Below are positions 1-6,311 of a DNA stretch of 64,000 nt, in pieces (position 1 is the first letter of the stretch; each line of letters starts with the position of its first letter). The notes beneath the pieces were generated by a model that was not told the DNA's origin, made no database searches, and was given only the letters and a program-made list of their open reading frames with translations. Position numbers and translations under genes: made by a program. Source of the stretch: Deltaproteobacteria bacterium. GTDB taxonomy: Bacteria; Myxococcota_A; Polyangia; Polyangiales; JADJMO01. The stretch covers positions 1-64,000 of the forward strand of contig JACPFM010000058.1 of NCBI GenBank assembly GCA_016182965.1, written 5' to 3'.

Positions 1-165
1 CTTCGCGAGCCTGGCGCGGTCGCGCTCGACCAGCTGCGCGAGCTCGTCGCGCTCGCGCGTCGCGGTCGCGACGGCGGCAGTCAGCGGGGCGAGCCGCTCC
101 TCGTTCGTCTTCGGCTTGCCGGCCTTCGGCTTGGTGGTGGTGGGGGTGACGCTTTCGGTCTGCAT
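1..165 (-). CDS. Hypothetical protein of the integrated element, N-terminal part only
   Basis: The gene runs off the left edge; only its first 55 codons are seen. The start is the ATG at 165, preceded by a strong GAGGAGAGG ribosome-binding site. The visible N-terminus is a Thr/Pro/Lys-rich segment followed by a charged, probably helical stretch (about residues 24-55, rich in Glu, Arg and Ala). It is the last visible gene of a minus-strand operon of an integrated element. The family is not recognised; a scaffold or DNA-associated phage protein would fit but is not shown. Confidence 0.6.
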   Translation of the reverse strand, partial: MQTESVTPTTTKPKAGKPKTNEERLAPLTAAVATATRERDELAQLVERDRARLAK

Positions 166-178
166 GTCGGTCCTCTCC

Positions 179-487
179 TCAGGCGCGGCCGACTTGGCCG
201 CTGGTGGTGGTGGTGCCGGTGGCGATGATCGCTGCGCCGACGTCGAAGTCGCGATCGCGTCGGACGCTGTCGAAGATGTCGTCGACGTCCACCAGCGAGC
301 GGATCGTCGAGAGGTCGTCATGCGGGCGGCCGATCGCCTGCAACTGCACGCGGTGCGCCTCGACGCGCGCGCGGAAGTCGACGCAGCGCTGACGTCGCCG
401 CGGGTCGACGAAGATCGACAGGTCGCAGGTCAGGAGCTTCTCGGCGGTCCGCTCGATCGCGAGCCTCAGAACCTCGTCTCGGGTCAC
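179..487 (-). CDS. Hypothetical element protein, 102 aa
   Basis: The start is the GTG at 487, which overlaps the TGA of the upstream gene (GTGA, 484-487); longer upstream starts would overlap that gene in a low-quality frame. The protein opens with TRDEVLRLAIERTAEKLL and has a charged middle with RRRQRCVDFRARVEAH. It looks soluble and mostly helical. No family is recognised. The 4-base overlap indicates translational coupling in the element operon. Confidence 0.55.
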   Translation of the reverse strand: MTRDEVLRLAIERTAEKLLTCDLSIFVDPRRRQRCVDFRARVEAHRVQLQAIGRPHDDLSTIRSLVDVDDIFDSVRRDRDFDVGAAIIATGTTTTSGQVGRA

Positions 488-963
488 GATGCCCTCCGGC
501 GCGCCTTCGGGCGCTTCGCGGTCCAGACCTCGGTCAGCACGTCGAGCGCCTTCCGCAGGTTCAGGGGGAGGCGCCGCGCGTCCTTCGACGGCATCGCCTC
601 GAGCGCCTCGAACAGCTCGTCGAGGTGGTGCGCCATCGGCCAACGCTCGGCGGCCATCTCGTCGGCCTCGGTCTCGCCGTAGGCCTTCGCCAGCCAGGCC
701 GCGGGGTCGCGATCCATCAGGTCGTCGTCGTCATCGCTGGCGCCGGCGGCGCGCGCGAGGATTCGGTCGACCTGCCGGGCGCGCCATCGCGTGACCGAGC
801 TTGGCGACAGCGGCGGGGCCAGCTTGAACCGCGCCGACGTTGCGGCGGCCGTCGCGGCGTCGGCGTCGCCCGCCTCGACTCGCGCACGCACGAACGCGGC
901 GATCTTCGCGTCGTCATCGATGCGGCCTCGCAGGCCGTTCTCGTTCGCTCGTCGCCTGGTCAT
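484..963 (-). CDS. Hypothetical element protein, possible HTH/terminase-small-like, 159 aa
   Basis: The start is the ATG at 963, with GGGAGG about 6 bases upstream; it overlaps the preceding stop (ATGA, 960-963). The N-terminal half contains a segment (PPLSPSSVTRWRARQVDRIL) that could be a helix-turn-helix, followed by an Asp run (SDDDDD) and a helical C-terminal half. Size, HTH-like N-terminus and position would suit a small terminase or a DNA-binding regulator, but no diagnostic motif settles this. Confidence 0.55.
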   Translation of the reverse strand: MTRRRANENGLRGRIDDDAKIAAFVRARVEAGDADAATAAATSARFKLAPPLSPSSVTRWRARQVDRILARAAGASDDDDDLMDRDPAAWLAKAYGETEADEMAAERWPMAHHLDELFEALEAMPSKDARRLPLNLRKALDVLTEVWTAKRPKARRRAS

Positions 964-1670
964 CGCGACCTCCCGTTGCGCACTGCGCATGATCGATTTC
1001 TGGTCTCGGGCAAAAGGGCGTGCGCCTCTTTGTCAGAGGCGGCTCCCCTCCCGTTTGGGCGACCCGCGGTTTCGAGCGCTTCCGCGCCACCAGCCGCCGC
1101 AGGCCGCGCGTTCGCCCCCTCCCCCGCCCCCTCGATCGTCCGCGCCGACGACGCGGCAGCGGGGCGCTGGTGGCGACGGCGCGGCAGCTCGGCCACGTCG
1201 AGGCCGACCTCCGCGGCGACGTCGACGATCGCCTCGAGCAGGTCGGGGATCATGTGCATCGCGAACCGGACCGAGAACAACGAGCCGTCGTCGGTCTCGA
1301 GCCAGGGCGCGAGGAAGCGCCGGCCGTCGCGGCGCTGCTCGACGATCGACACGCCCATCCGACAGCGCCGGCCGCTGCCGAACACGCGGCGCGCGATCTC
1401 CCGGTGCGGGGTCGATGCCCATCCGCTCGGCGCGTACGCGGGCGGACGCCTGGGCAGCTCGGGCTGCTCCTGGACCTCGGCCACCTCGGCGCGCTGCACC
1501 TCGACGGGCTGCTCGCCGCCGAGCTCGGGGACCTCCTCCTCGCGGCCCTCGATCGGAACGCGGACCAGCGGCAGCACGCCACGGACGCGCACCGTCAGGT
1601 CGAGCGCCTGCTCGCCACGTGCGAGGGCGTACAGCTCGGCGGGCCAGGTCGTGATCGGCAGCTCGGTCAC
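960..1670 (-). CDS. Hypothetical element protein, 236 aa
   Basis: The GTG start at 1670 overlaps the stop of the upstream frame (GTGA). Features seen are a Glu/Val-rich linker around residues 60-90 and a more ordered central region (RRFLAPWLETDDGSLFSVRF, then a helix with MIPDLLEAIVDVAAEVGLDV). The tail of about 70 residues is disordered and Ala/Arg/Gly-rich. No family is recognised. The gene sits between the iteron-bearing frame and the putative HTH gene in the same coupled operon. Confidence 0.5.
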   Translation of the reverse strand: MTELPITTWPAELYALARGEQALDLTVRVRGVLPLVRVPIEGREEEVPELGGEQPVEVQRAEVAEVQEQPELPRRPPAYAPSGWASTPHREIARRVFGSGRRCRMGVSIVEQRRDGRRFLAPWLETDDGSLFSVRFAMHMIPDLLEAIVDVAAEVGLDVAELPRRRHQRPAAASSARTIEGAGEGANARPAAAGGAEALETAGRPNGRGAASDKEAHALLPETRNRSCAVRNGRSR

Positions 1671-2023
1671 GGGGTCTCCTTGGCGAGCCAGGGCTCGCAC
1701 CATTGGCACAGGCTCGACATGCACGCGCAGTCGCTCGCCGAAGGCGGGAGTCGATCGCTCCTCCCGAGCTCGGGGAGCTGAAGCCCGAACTCGCCGATCG
1801 CCTCCCGGCTTCGACGGTCGACCGGACCATCACCGGACGGAGCATCGGTACGCGGGGGTCCTATAGACCCCCCGGCGCGTCCGATGCTCGGATCATCGGT
1901 ACCGCGTCCGATGCGATTCTCTCGGGAATTCTCATCGGACAACGAGAGCAACGGACGGCGTCCGATGCCTTGTCCGGTGATCGGCTGTCCGATGCTTTGT
2001 CCGATGCTCCGGCGGGGGGTCAT
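1667..2023 (-). CDS. Low-complexity reading frame overlying an iteron-like array, 118 aa
   Basis: The frame is linked by ATGA (2020-2023) to the RepA-like ATPase gene and by GTGA to the next gene, so it may be translated. The sequence is low in complexity with repeated SIGQ/SIGR units and a Cys-containing C-terminus (DCACMSSLCQWCEPW). The repeated units are produced by a DNA-level array of GTCCGATGC motifs, one of them on the opposite strand. The DNA may therefore matter more than the protein. No family is recognised. Confidence 0.4.
   Translation of the reverse strand: MTPRRSIGQSIGQPITGQGIGRRPLLSLSDENSRENRIGRGTDDPSIGRAGGSIGPPRTDAPSGDGPVDRRSREAIGEFGLQLPELGRSDRLPPSASDCACMSSLCQWCEPWLAKETP
1843..2007. 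repeat. Iteron-like array, GTCCGATGC on a 27-bp period
   Basis: GTCCGATGC occurs at 1879, 1906, 1960, 1987 and 1999, and its complement CATCGGAC lies at 1933. Five of the six sites (1879, 1906, 1933, 1960, 1987) fall exactly on a 27-bp grid. Two further CATCGGTAC motifs lie at 1843 and 1894. Regular spacing with one inverted member next to a RepA-type ATPase gene suggests an origin or initiator-binding array. Confidence 0.55.
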
Positions 2024-3312
2024 CAGGGCACCTCGCGGAGCGAGAAAAGGTTGCGGGGCCGGCCGCCGATGACGGACTGCTTGCGCGTGATCCGGCGGTC
2101 CGAGAACAGGCCGGTCAACGCCGTCTCGAGGACGTCGGTCCGCACCTTGAGGACGTCGCGGATCTTGGTCTTCGTGAGCCCGTCGGGGTGTTCGCCGAGC
2201 AGGTCGACCAGGCGATCGGCGATCGGTCGGTCGTCCACCGGCTCGATGTAGTCGGCCGAGACGCACCAGCGGCCCTCCGCGTTCTTCCCGATCCCGAACG
2301 TGACCGGAGCCGGGTGGTCCTCGAGCGCGTCGCGCAGCTTCGCGAACTTGAGCGTGCAGGCCTCGACGCGTCCGGTCGCGCTCTTGCGCGCGGTCACGAG
2401 CAGCACGACGTCGGCACCGGCGGCCCGCTGCAGCGACCCGGACACGTCCTCGATCTCCGAGGGTCCCGAGCCGCGCTCGCCCTTGCGCGTGTGCGAGATC
2501 ACGATCACAGGCGCGCCGCAGGCTTCGACCATCGTGTGCACGAGGTTCGAGATGGCGGCCTGATCGTCCTCGCCGTTCGCCTCGCCTCGCCGCAGCACTC
2601 GCGCGCGCGAGTCGATGAGCACCGCCGAGACCTTGCCGGCGCGCCCGAGCTGCTCGATCGCCGACCACCTCGGATCGCTCACCGTGACCCGCTGGCGCAC
2701 CAGGAAAATCACGCGATCGAGCGTCTCGCGCACGGGCAGGTCGAGCATCTCGCAGGCGATCTCCGCCTTGCGGCGGAGCGAGTACTTCCCGTTCTCCTCC
2801 TCGATGACCACCACGTACTGACCCGGCTGTCCGGGTGTGACAGGCCGGCCGAGGAGCATCACGGGAGAGCCCGTGCAGCTGGCGCGAGCCAGCGTGAACA
2901 TCAGCGCGAAGGTCGTCTTGCCGTGACCGGACGGTCCCGCGACCTCGATGTGCGAATCGCGCTCGACGCCGGAGTACCAGATCGACACCGGCGGCACGGC
3001 GGTCGCCTCGGTGAGGGCGTCGTACCCGACCAGCGCGCCGGAGCCGCGGAGCTGCTCGAGGACGACGGCGGGATCTGGCGTCGTCTCGCGGCCGTCGTTC
3101 TCCGGATCGAGCCGGCCGAAGTCGGGGTCGATCTCCCGTGCGCGCCGGGTGAGCCCGTCGCGATCGGCGCGGAGCCGAGCTACGTCATCGGCGGCTTGCC
3201 GCTCGAGCTGCTCGAGGTCCTCGAGCGTCGACCGCAACCGATCGAGCTCGTTCGCCGGAGCCGCGACGATCGGCGCGATCTTCAACGCGTGCCCGTTCGC
3301 CGGCGCGATCAT
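2023..3312 (-). CDS. RepA-like AAA ATPase (hexameric replicative helicase family)
   Basis: This 429-aa protein has a coiled-coil N-terminus (about 20-60), a Walker A motif GPSGHGKTT at 126-134, and a Walker B-like VLIDSRARV. A downstream VIVISHTRKGERGSG segment is typical of the RSF1010 RepA/AAA_25 group of RecA-fold helicases. The C-terminus (about 350-429) looks like a winged helix. It probably unwinds the element's origin or drives its replication. The start is the ATG at 3312 with GGGAGG upstream, overlapping the preceding gene (ATGA). An iteron-like array lies directly downstream. Helicase role is inferred from the family; direct DNA binding is not shown. Confidence 0.8.
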   Translation of the reverse strand: MIAPANGHALKIAPIVAAPANELDRLRSTLEDLEQLERQAADDVARLRADRDGLTRRAREIDPDFGRLDPENDGRETTPDPAVVLEQLRGSGALVGYDALTEATAVPPVSIWYSGVERDSHIEVAGPSGHGKTTFALMFTLARASCTGSPVMLLGRPVTPGQPGQYVVVIEEENGKYSLRRKAEIACEMLDLPVRETLDRVIFLVRQRVTVSDPRWSAIEQLGRAGKVSAVLIDSRARVLRRGEANGEDDQAAISNLVHTMVEACGAPVIVISHTRKGERGSGPSEIEDVSGSLQRAAGADVVLLVTARKSATGRVEACTLKFAKLRDALEDHPAPVTFGIGKNAEGRWCVSADYIEPVDDRPIADRLVDLLGEHPDGLTKTKIRDVLKVRTDVLETALTGLFSDRRITRKQSVIGGRPRNLFSLREVP

Positions 3313-3851
3313 GCTGCAGCCCTCCCGCGCTTGCGCGCGTCCGCAACGAGGCGCACGAGCCGGTGACGAGGCAGCGCCGGCGTGCACGAGGCGGCCCACG
3401 GCGTGAGGGCCGCGATCGCGGTGGCGTCGTCCACGTTGAACGTGCGGAGGAGGCGCGCCACCACCGCGAAGGCGATGCGGTTGTAGCTGTTGCACTGCAC
3501 GCCCTTGCCGCAACGCCCGGCCTGCGCGGGCTCGAGGCGCGAGACGTAGCGATCGAGGCGCTCGCGAACGTCCATGCGCGTGTATCGGTCCTCGCGCCGC
3601 AGCCGCTCGATCTCGAGACGGGCGCGGCGGTTGACGAGGGCGCGGGCGGTAGCCGCAGCGTCGCGCGCGGCCTCCGCGAGGCATGCCACGGCCACGCCGA
3701 GGATGGACGGCGCCCACGTCCGACCGTCGTCGACCGTCACGGCGATTGCGCGCGCGACCGGGTGCCAGTGAGCACGCCAGGTCGGCGCGGTGACCTCGAT
3801 CACGGGCACGCCCGTCACGGGGCACGCGACGATCGAGCATGAGTCGATCAC
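3309..3851 (-). CDS. Primase C-terminal (PriCT-like) domain protein
   Basis: The protein has 180 aa from a GTG start at 3851 (GTGA overlap with the upstream gene). The C-terminal ~65 residues (CGKGVQCNSYNRIAFAVVA onward, ending PRHRLVRLVADARKRG) resemble the helical PriCT domain usually fused after a primase or primase-polymerase catalytic domain. No catalytic primase motif is visible, so this would be a stand-alone PriCT-type protein. It lies directly upstream of the RepA-like ATPase, fitting a split primase-helicase. Family assignment is by pattern only. Confidence 0.5.
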   Translation of the reverse strand: MIDSCSIVACPVTGVPVIEVTAPTWRAHWHPVARAIAVTVDDGRTWAPSILGVAVACLAEAARDAAATARALVNRRARLEIERLRREDRYTRMDVRERLDRYVSRLEPAQAGRCGKGVQCNSYNRIAFAVVARLLRTFNVDDATAIAALTPWAASCTPALPRHRLVRLVADARKRGRAAA

Positions 3852-4069
3852 CGGCCGCCCCCCTGCTCGAACAGGTCGCCTTGCGCGAGCTCGTGCTCGA
3901 TGGCCTCGAGCATGTCGACGATGCCGGAGACGTCTGCACCAACGGCGCACGCGACGTCGACCGCCTCACGGGCGGCAGCGGCATGACGAGCGCGGAGCGC
4001 ACGGGAGCGGCACGACTGCGCGATCCGCACTGCGGCGCGGGCGCGGTCGAGCGCATGGATCGGGTGCAT
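3848..4069 (-). CDS. Small helical element protein, 73 aa
   Basis: ATG at 4069 overlaps the preceding stop (ATGA) and the gene's own stop overlaps the next start. The protein is mostly alpha-helical: MHPIHALDRARAAVRIAQ, then a region rich in Ala and Glu ending ELAQGDLFEQGGGR. No family is recognised. It sits in the tightly coupled early-type operon. Confidence 0.5.
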   Translation of the reverse strand: MHPIHALDRARAAVRIAQSCRSRALRARHAAAAREAVDVACAVGADVSGIVDMLEAIEHELAQGDLFEQGGGR

Positions 4070-4272
4070 CACCGCGAGCCCTCCCGCGCGACGCGGGCCA
4101 CGCGTTCGATCTCCGCCTCGATCGCCTCGACGGCGCCACGGTGACGCGCCAGGCGCTCGCCGGCCGCATCGATGCGCACGCGGGCCTCGGCCAGGTAGAC
4201 GACGTTCCGCGTCGAGCTGTACGCGGTGATCAGGCGCTCGATCTCGTCGAGCAGGTCGTGCGGGAGCGACAT
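4069..4272 (-). CDS. Small helical element protein, 67 aa
   Basis: ATG at 4272 overlaps the preceding stop. The sequence (MSLPHDLLDEIERLITAYSS, then a long charged helix with two AIEAEIERVAR-like turns) predicts a small coiled-coil protein. No family is recognised. Confidence 0.5.
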   Translation of the reverse strand: MSLPHDLLDEIERLITAYSSTRNVVYLAEARVRIDAAGERLARHRGAVEAIEAEIERVARVAREGSR

Positions 4273-4571
4273 CACCGGGCCTCCGCGCCGAACGCTGCGG
4301 CGATCTCGGGGTCGACCTCCTCGCGCGCGGGAGCGCGGCTGGCCTCGACGGCGTTGCGGGCAGCAAGCGCGTCGAGGTCGGCGCGGAGCCCGTAGACGTC
4401 GCGGCCGATCTTCGTCGTGCGGATGCCTTCGCGGTCGGCGATCCGACGCGCGTGCTCGCACGAGCGAGCCCACTGCCGCCAGGAGACCCAGCCGAAGGGC
4501 TGCTCGCGCAGCTCGGCAATCTCGGCGCGCACGAGCTCGCGCACGATGGTGTCGAGGCTCGTGCGCATCAC
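4272..4571 (-). CDS. Small HTH-like element protein, 99 aa
   Basis: Either GTG at 4571 or ATG at 4568 can start this gene; both overlap the preceding stop. The centre (FGWVSWRQWARSCEHARRIA, then EGIRTTKIGRDVYGLRADLDAL) resembles an excisionase/AlpA-type helix-turn-helix where a non-native partner is read by position. A role in excision or transcriptional control would suit the element. The assignment is tentative. Confidence 0.5.
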   Translation of the reverse strand: MMRTSLDTIVRELVRAEIAELREQPFGWVSWRQWARSCEHARRIADREGIRTTKIGRDVYGLRADLDALAARNAVEASRAPAREEVDPEIAAAFGAEAR

Positions 4572-4762
4572 GCGGCCTCCTGCGTCGCGAGCTGGCGCGC
4601 GCGGTCAGCCGCTCGGCGTGCACGCAGGCCAGCGAGGCCGCGCACTGGCTCTCCGCGGAGGACCTTCCGCACGCTGCGGACGTCGACGCCGAGCTCGGCG
4701 GCGGCTCGACGGATGGTCAGCTCGTCGATCTGGATTGCGGTGGTGCTCTCGTGCCCGTCCAT
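4568..4762 (-). CDS. Small HTH protein, 64 aa, first gene of the element operon
   Basis: The protein has a clear helix-turn-helix pattern (ELTIRRAAAELGVDVRSVRK) followed by an Arg-rich tail. It is the first gene of the long coupled operon and lies 31 bp below a pair of overlapping inverted repeats (4794-4827). An autoregulatory repressor or activator is a reasonable guess. No strong ribosome-binding site is seen before the ATG at 4762. Confidence 0.5.
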   Translation of the reverse strand: MDGHESTTAIQIDELTIRRAAAELGVDVRSVRKVLRGEPVRGLAGLRARRAADRARQLATQEAA

Positions 4763-4793
4763 GAAGACGCACGGTGCACCACGGCGCGACGCC

Positions 4794-4827
4794 GTGTCCG
4801 ACGTTGCCCGGACACGCCATGTCCGGG
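4794..4827. promoter_or_regulatory. Two overlapping inverted repeats, candidate operator
   Basis: GTGTCCG (4794-4800) pairs with CGGACAC (4809-4815). The overlapping CCCGGAC (4807-4813) pairs perfectly with GTCCGGG (4821-4827). Three alternating TGTCCG half-sites lie between the stop of the gene ending at 4829 and the HTH gene beginning at 4762. This is either an operator for that HTH gene or alternative hairpins for termination; there is no T-run. Confidence 0.4.
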
Positions 4828-4828
4828 T

Positions 4829-5473
4829 TCAGCGCTTGACGTTCGCGACGGCGCTATCCCAGCGCGTGACGGCCTTCCGGATCGCCTCCGGCGACGCCTC
4901 GATGCCGAGCGTCGGCAGCAGCGTCGCGACAAGGTCCCAGTGCAGGCGCCCCTGCCCGTTGACTGGCCAGCCCTCGACGACGCCCGCCAGGGCCGCGCCG
5001 TCGAGCCGCTTGGCGGTCTCGGGGTAGTAGCGGCCGAGGAGCGTGCGCGCGAGCTCGCCGGCGTCCGCCAGCGGGAAGCCGCCGTGGCGGAAGGCCTCGG
5101 CGCCGTCACGCACCGCTGCGACCACGGCAATGATCTGATCGGTCTCGGCGTCGCGCCTGCCCTGCAGTGCGCTCCACAGCGCAGCGATCGCGCGCGCAGC
5201 GTCCTCGTCCTCGTCGTCGGTCACCCGATCGGCCCACTCGGCGAGCAGCGAGATCATCTGCGCGGCGCGCGCGACGGCGCCCTCAAGATCGGCCGGGGTG
5301 CGCGACCGCATCAGCGCCGCCGCGAGCGGGACCTCGATCGTCGCCTCGCGCATCCGGCCGGCGGGCTCCGGCTCTCGCGTGTCGATGCAGCCGCCGGACG
5401 GATGCCGGCCACCGCACACGCGGCAACGCGGCTTGCCCTTCGTCGGCGGTGGCGTACGTTCGTCGTCGGACAT
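4829..5473 (-). CDS. Hypothetical element protein with CxxC zinc-knuckle-like N-terminus, 214 aa
   Basis: The start is the ATG at 5473. The N-terminus carries CRVCGGRHPSGGC, which may bind zinc, and the rest is an Ala/Glu-rich helical domain with LLGRYYPETAKRL near residue 145. It lies upstream of and separate from the main coupled operon, with inverted repeats between. The family is not recognised. Confidence 0.55.
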   Translation of the reverse strand: MSDDERTPPPTKGKPRCRVCGGRHPSGGCIDTREPEPAGRMREATIEVPLAAALMRSRTPADLEGAVARAAQMISLLAEWADRVTDDEDEDAARAIAALWSALQGRRDAETDQIIAVVAAVRDGAEAFRHGGFPLADAGELARTLLGRYYPETAKRLDGAALAGVVEGWPVNGQGRLHWDLVATLLPTLGIEASPEAIRKAVTRWDSAVANVKR

Positions 5474-5487
5474 TGCAGGTGTCCACC

Positions 5488-5518
5488 GCGCCCCGTCGGG
5501 TTCCAGCCGGCGGGGCGC
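5488..5518. terminator. 8-bp inverted repeat, possible terminator
   Basis: GCGCCCCG (5488-5495) and CGGGGCGC (5511-5518) form a perfect 8-bp stem with a 15-base loop. It lies just downstream (minus strand) of the stop at 5533 and upstream of the gene starting at 5473. No clear T-run follows on the minus strand, so termination is uncertain. Confidence 0.4.
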
Positions 5519-5532
5519 TTCCTTTCGAGAGC

Positions 5533-5812
5533 CTACTTCGATCGCCTCTCCCGCGCCTCAGCGAGCGAGGCAACGCCGGCCGGGACGGCCGACGCACCTT
5601 CGGACAGCACCGCGATGGCGCTGGTCAGCCTGCGCACGTCCTCGAACCGTCCCTCGCGCGCGGCCCTCTCGAGCTCCTCCGCGAGGCCGGCTACGGCCGC
5701 CCCGAGAGGGCTCGCAGCTGACCTGTCAGCCGACCTGTCAGCCGAGGCGCCCGCGGGAGGGTTGTCCGGCGGGGCAGCGACAGCCTGAACAGCCTGTGAT
5801 TCTGCTGCCTTG
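5533..5812 (-). pseudogene. Headless C-terminal gene remnant at the attachment site, possibly the 3' end of an integrase
   Basis: A minus-strand frame ending in TAG at 5533-5535 has strong coding character. It includes LGAAVAGLAEELERAAREG and ends LASLAEARERRSK-like (VASLAEARERRSK). It has no start codon between its coding-like part and the tRNA-Leu 3' end at 5813; reading on enters the tRNA without a usable start. The simplest reading is that integration cut the gene at the attachment site. Elements that carry attP inside their own integrase gene (known in myxophage Mx8) would leave exactly such a 3' fragment. That this was an integrase is inference. Confidence 0.5.
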
Positions 5813-5894
5813 TGCGACGGGCGGGAGTCGAACCCGCATGCCTTTCGGCGCTGGAACCTAAACCCAGTGCGTATGCCAGTTCCGCCACCGTCGC
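5813..5894 (-). tRNA. tRNA-Leu (anticodon UAG)
   Basis: An 82-nt minus-strand gene. The acceptor stem GCGACGG pairs with CCGTCGC, the discriminator is A, and CCA is not encoded. The anticodon stem CTGGG/TCCAG holds the loop TTTAGGT, giving anticodon TAG, and there is a long variable arm as in all tRNA-Leu. The T arm carries GGTTCGACTCCC. Its 3' end coincides with the boundary of the integrated element, making it the likely attachment site. Confidence 0.93.
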
Positions 5895-5912
5895 GAGATC
5901 GACAAAAGCATA

Positions 5913-5949
5913 CGAAGGTCCGACGTCGCGCGCGACGAACGGACCTTCG
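5913..5949 (-). terminator. Rho-independent-type terminator between a small gene and tRNA-Leu
   Basis: A perfect 10-bp stem (CGAAGGTCCG at 5913-5922 with CGGACCTTCG at 5940-5949) is followed on the minus strand by TATGCTTTTG. It lies 18 bases after the stop of the gene at 5968-6129 and before the tRNA. Confidence 0.6.
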
Positions 5950-5967
5950 CGATCGGCGCGGCGACGG

Positions 5968-6129
5968 TCAGGAGGCGGACGTCTCGGTCGTCTCGACGCC
6001 GACCTTGCGGTCGATGGCGTCCTGGAGACCGATGCGGAGCCGGCCCGAGCGCTTCATCTTCTTGGGCTTCAGCGGCTTGGTCAGCCACTCGTGCCGCTTT
6101 CGCATGGACCAGATCGCCCGATTCGCCAT
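5968..6129 (-). CDS. Small basic hypothetical protein, 53 aa
   Basis: The ATG at 6129 opens a 53-aa frame with codon usage like the neighbouring genes (G/C third positions). The protein is basic: MANRAIWSMRKRHEWLTK, then KPKKMKRSGRLRIGLQDA, with an acidic/Thr-rich tail. A GGAG sits about 12 bases upstream and a terminator follows the stop. The family is not recognised; it may be a small RNA-binding or ribosome-associated protein, which is only a guess from charge. Confidence 0.5.
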   Translation of the reverse strand: MANRAIWSMRKRHEWLTKPLKPKKMKRSGRLRIGLQDAIDRKVGVETTETSAS

Positions 6130-6311
6130 CGCCTTCGCTACTCCGTGGTTCGAGAGCGGACGGGCCGCTCATGGGGGGGCGAACTCTAGCGATTTCCGCC
6201 GGGACCGCAAGTCGGGCCGCAAGGCCTGACGCAGCGCACGAGGAACCGTGACATTGCAGGGCCGGCCAGCGGCATCCTAACGTACCCCCCTCTTCGCGAG
6301 CCCCAGCCGAA

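Noticed and set aside
2188..3366. Plus-strand frame of 392 codons opposite the RepA-like gene
   Set aside because: The minus-strand frame has Walker motifs and a coupled start; the plus frame has neither motif nor ribosome-binding site.
5691..5888. Minus-strand 65-codon frame starting inside the tRNA-Leu gene
   Set aside because: It starts within the tRNA and reads the remnant region in the wrong frame; the coding-like frame there is a different one.
5810..6229. Plus-strand frames starting in the tRNA-Leu antisense (GRESNPHAFRRW-like peptide)
   Set aside because: Classic artefact of translating tRNA antisense sequence.
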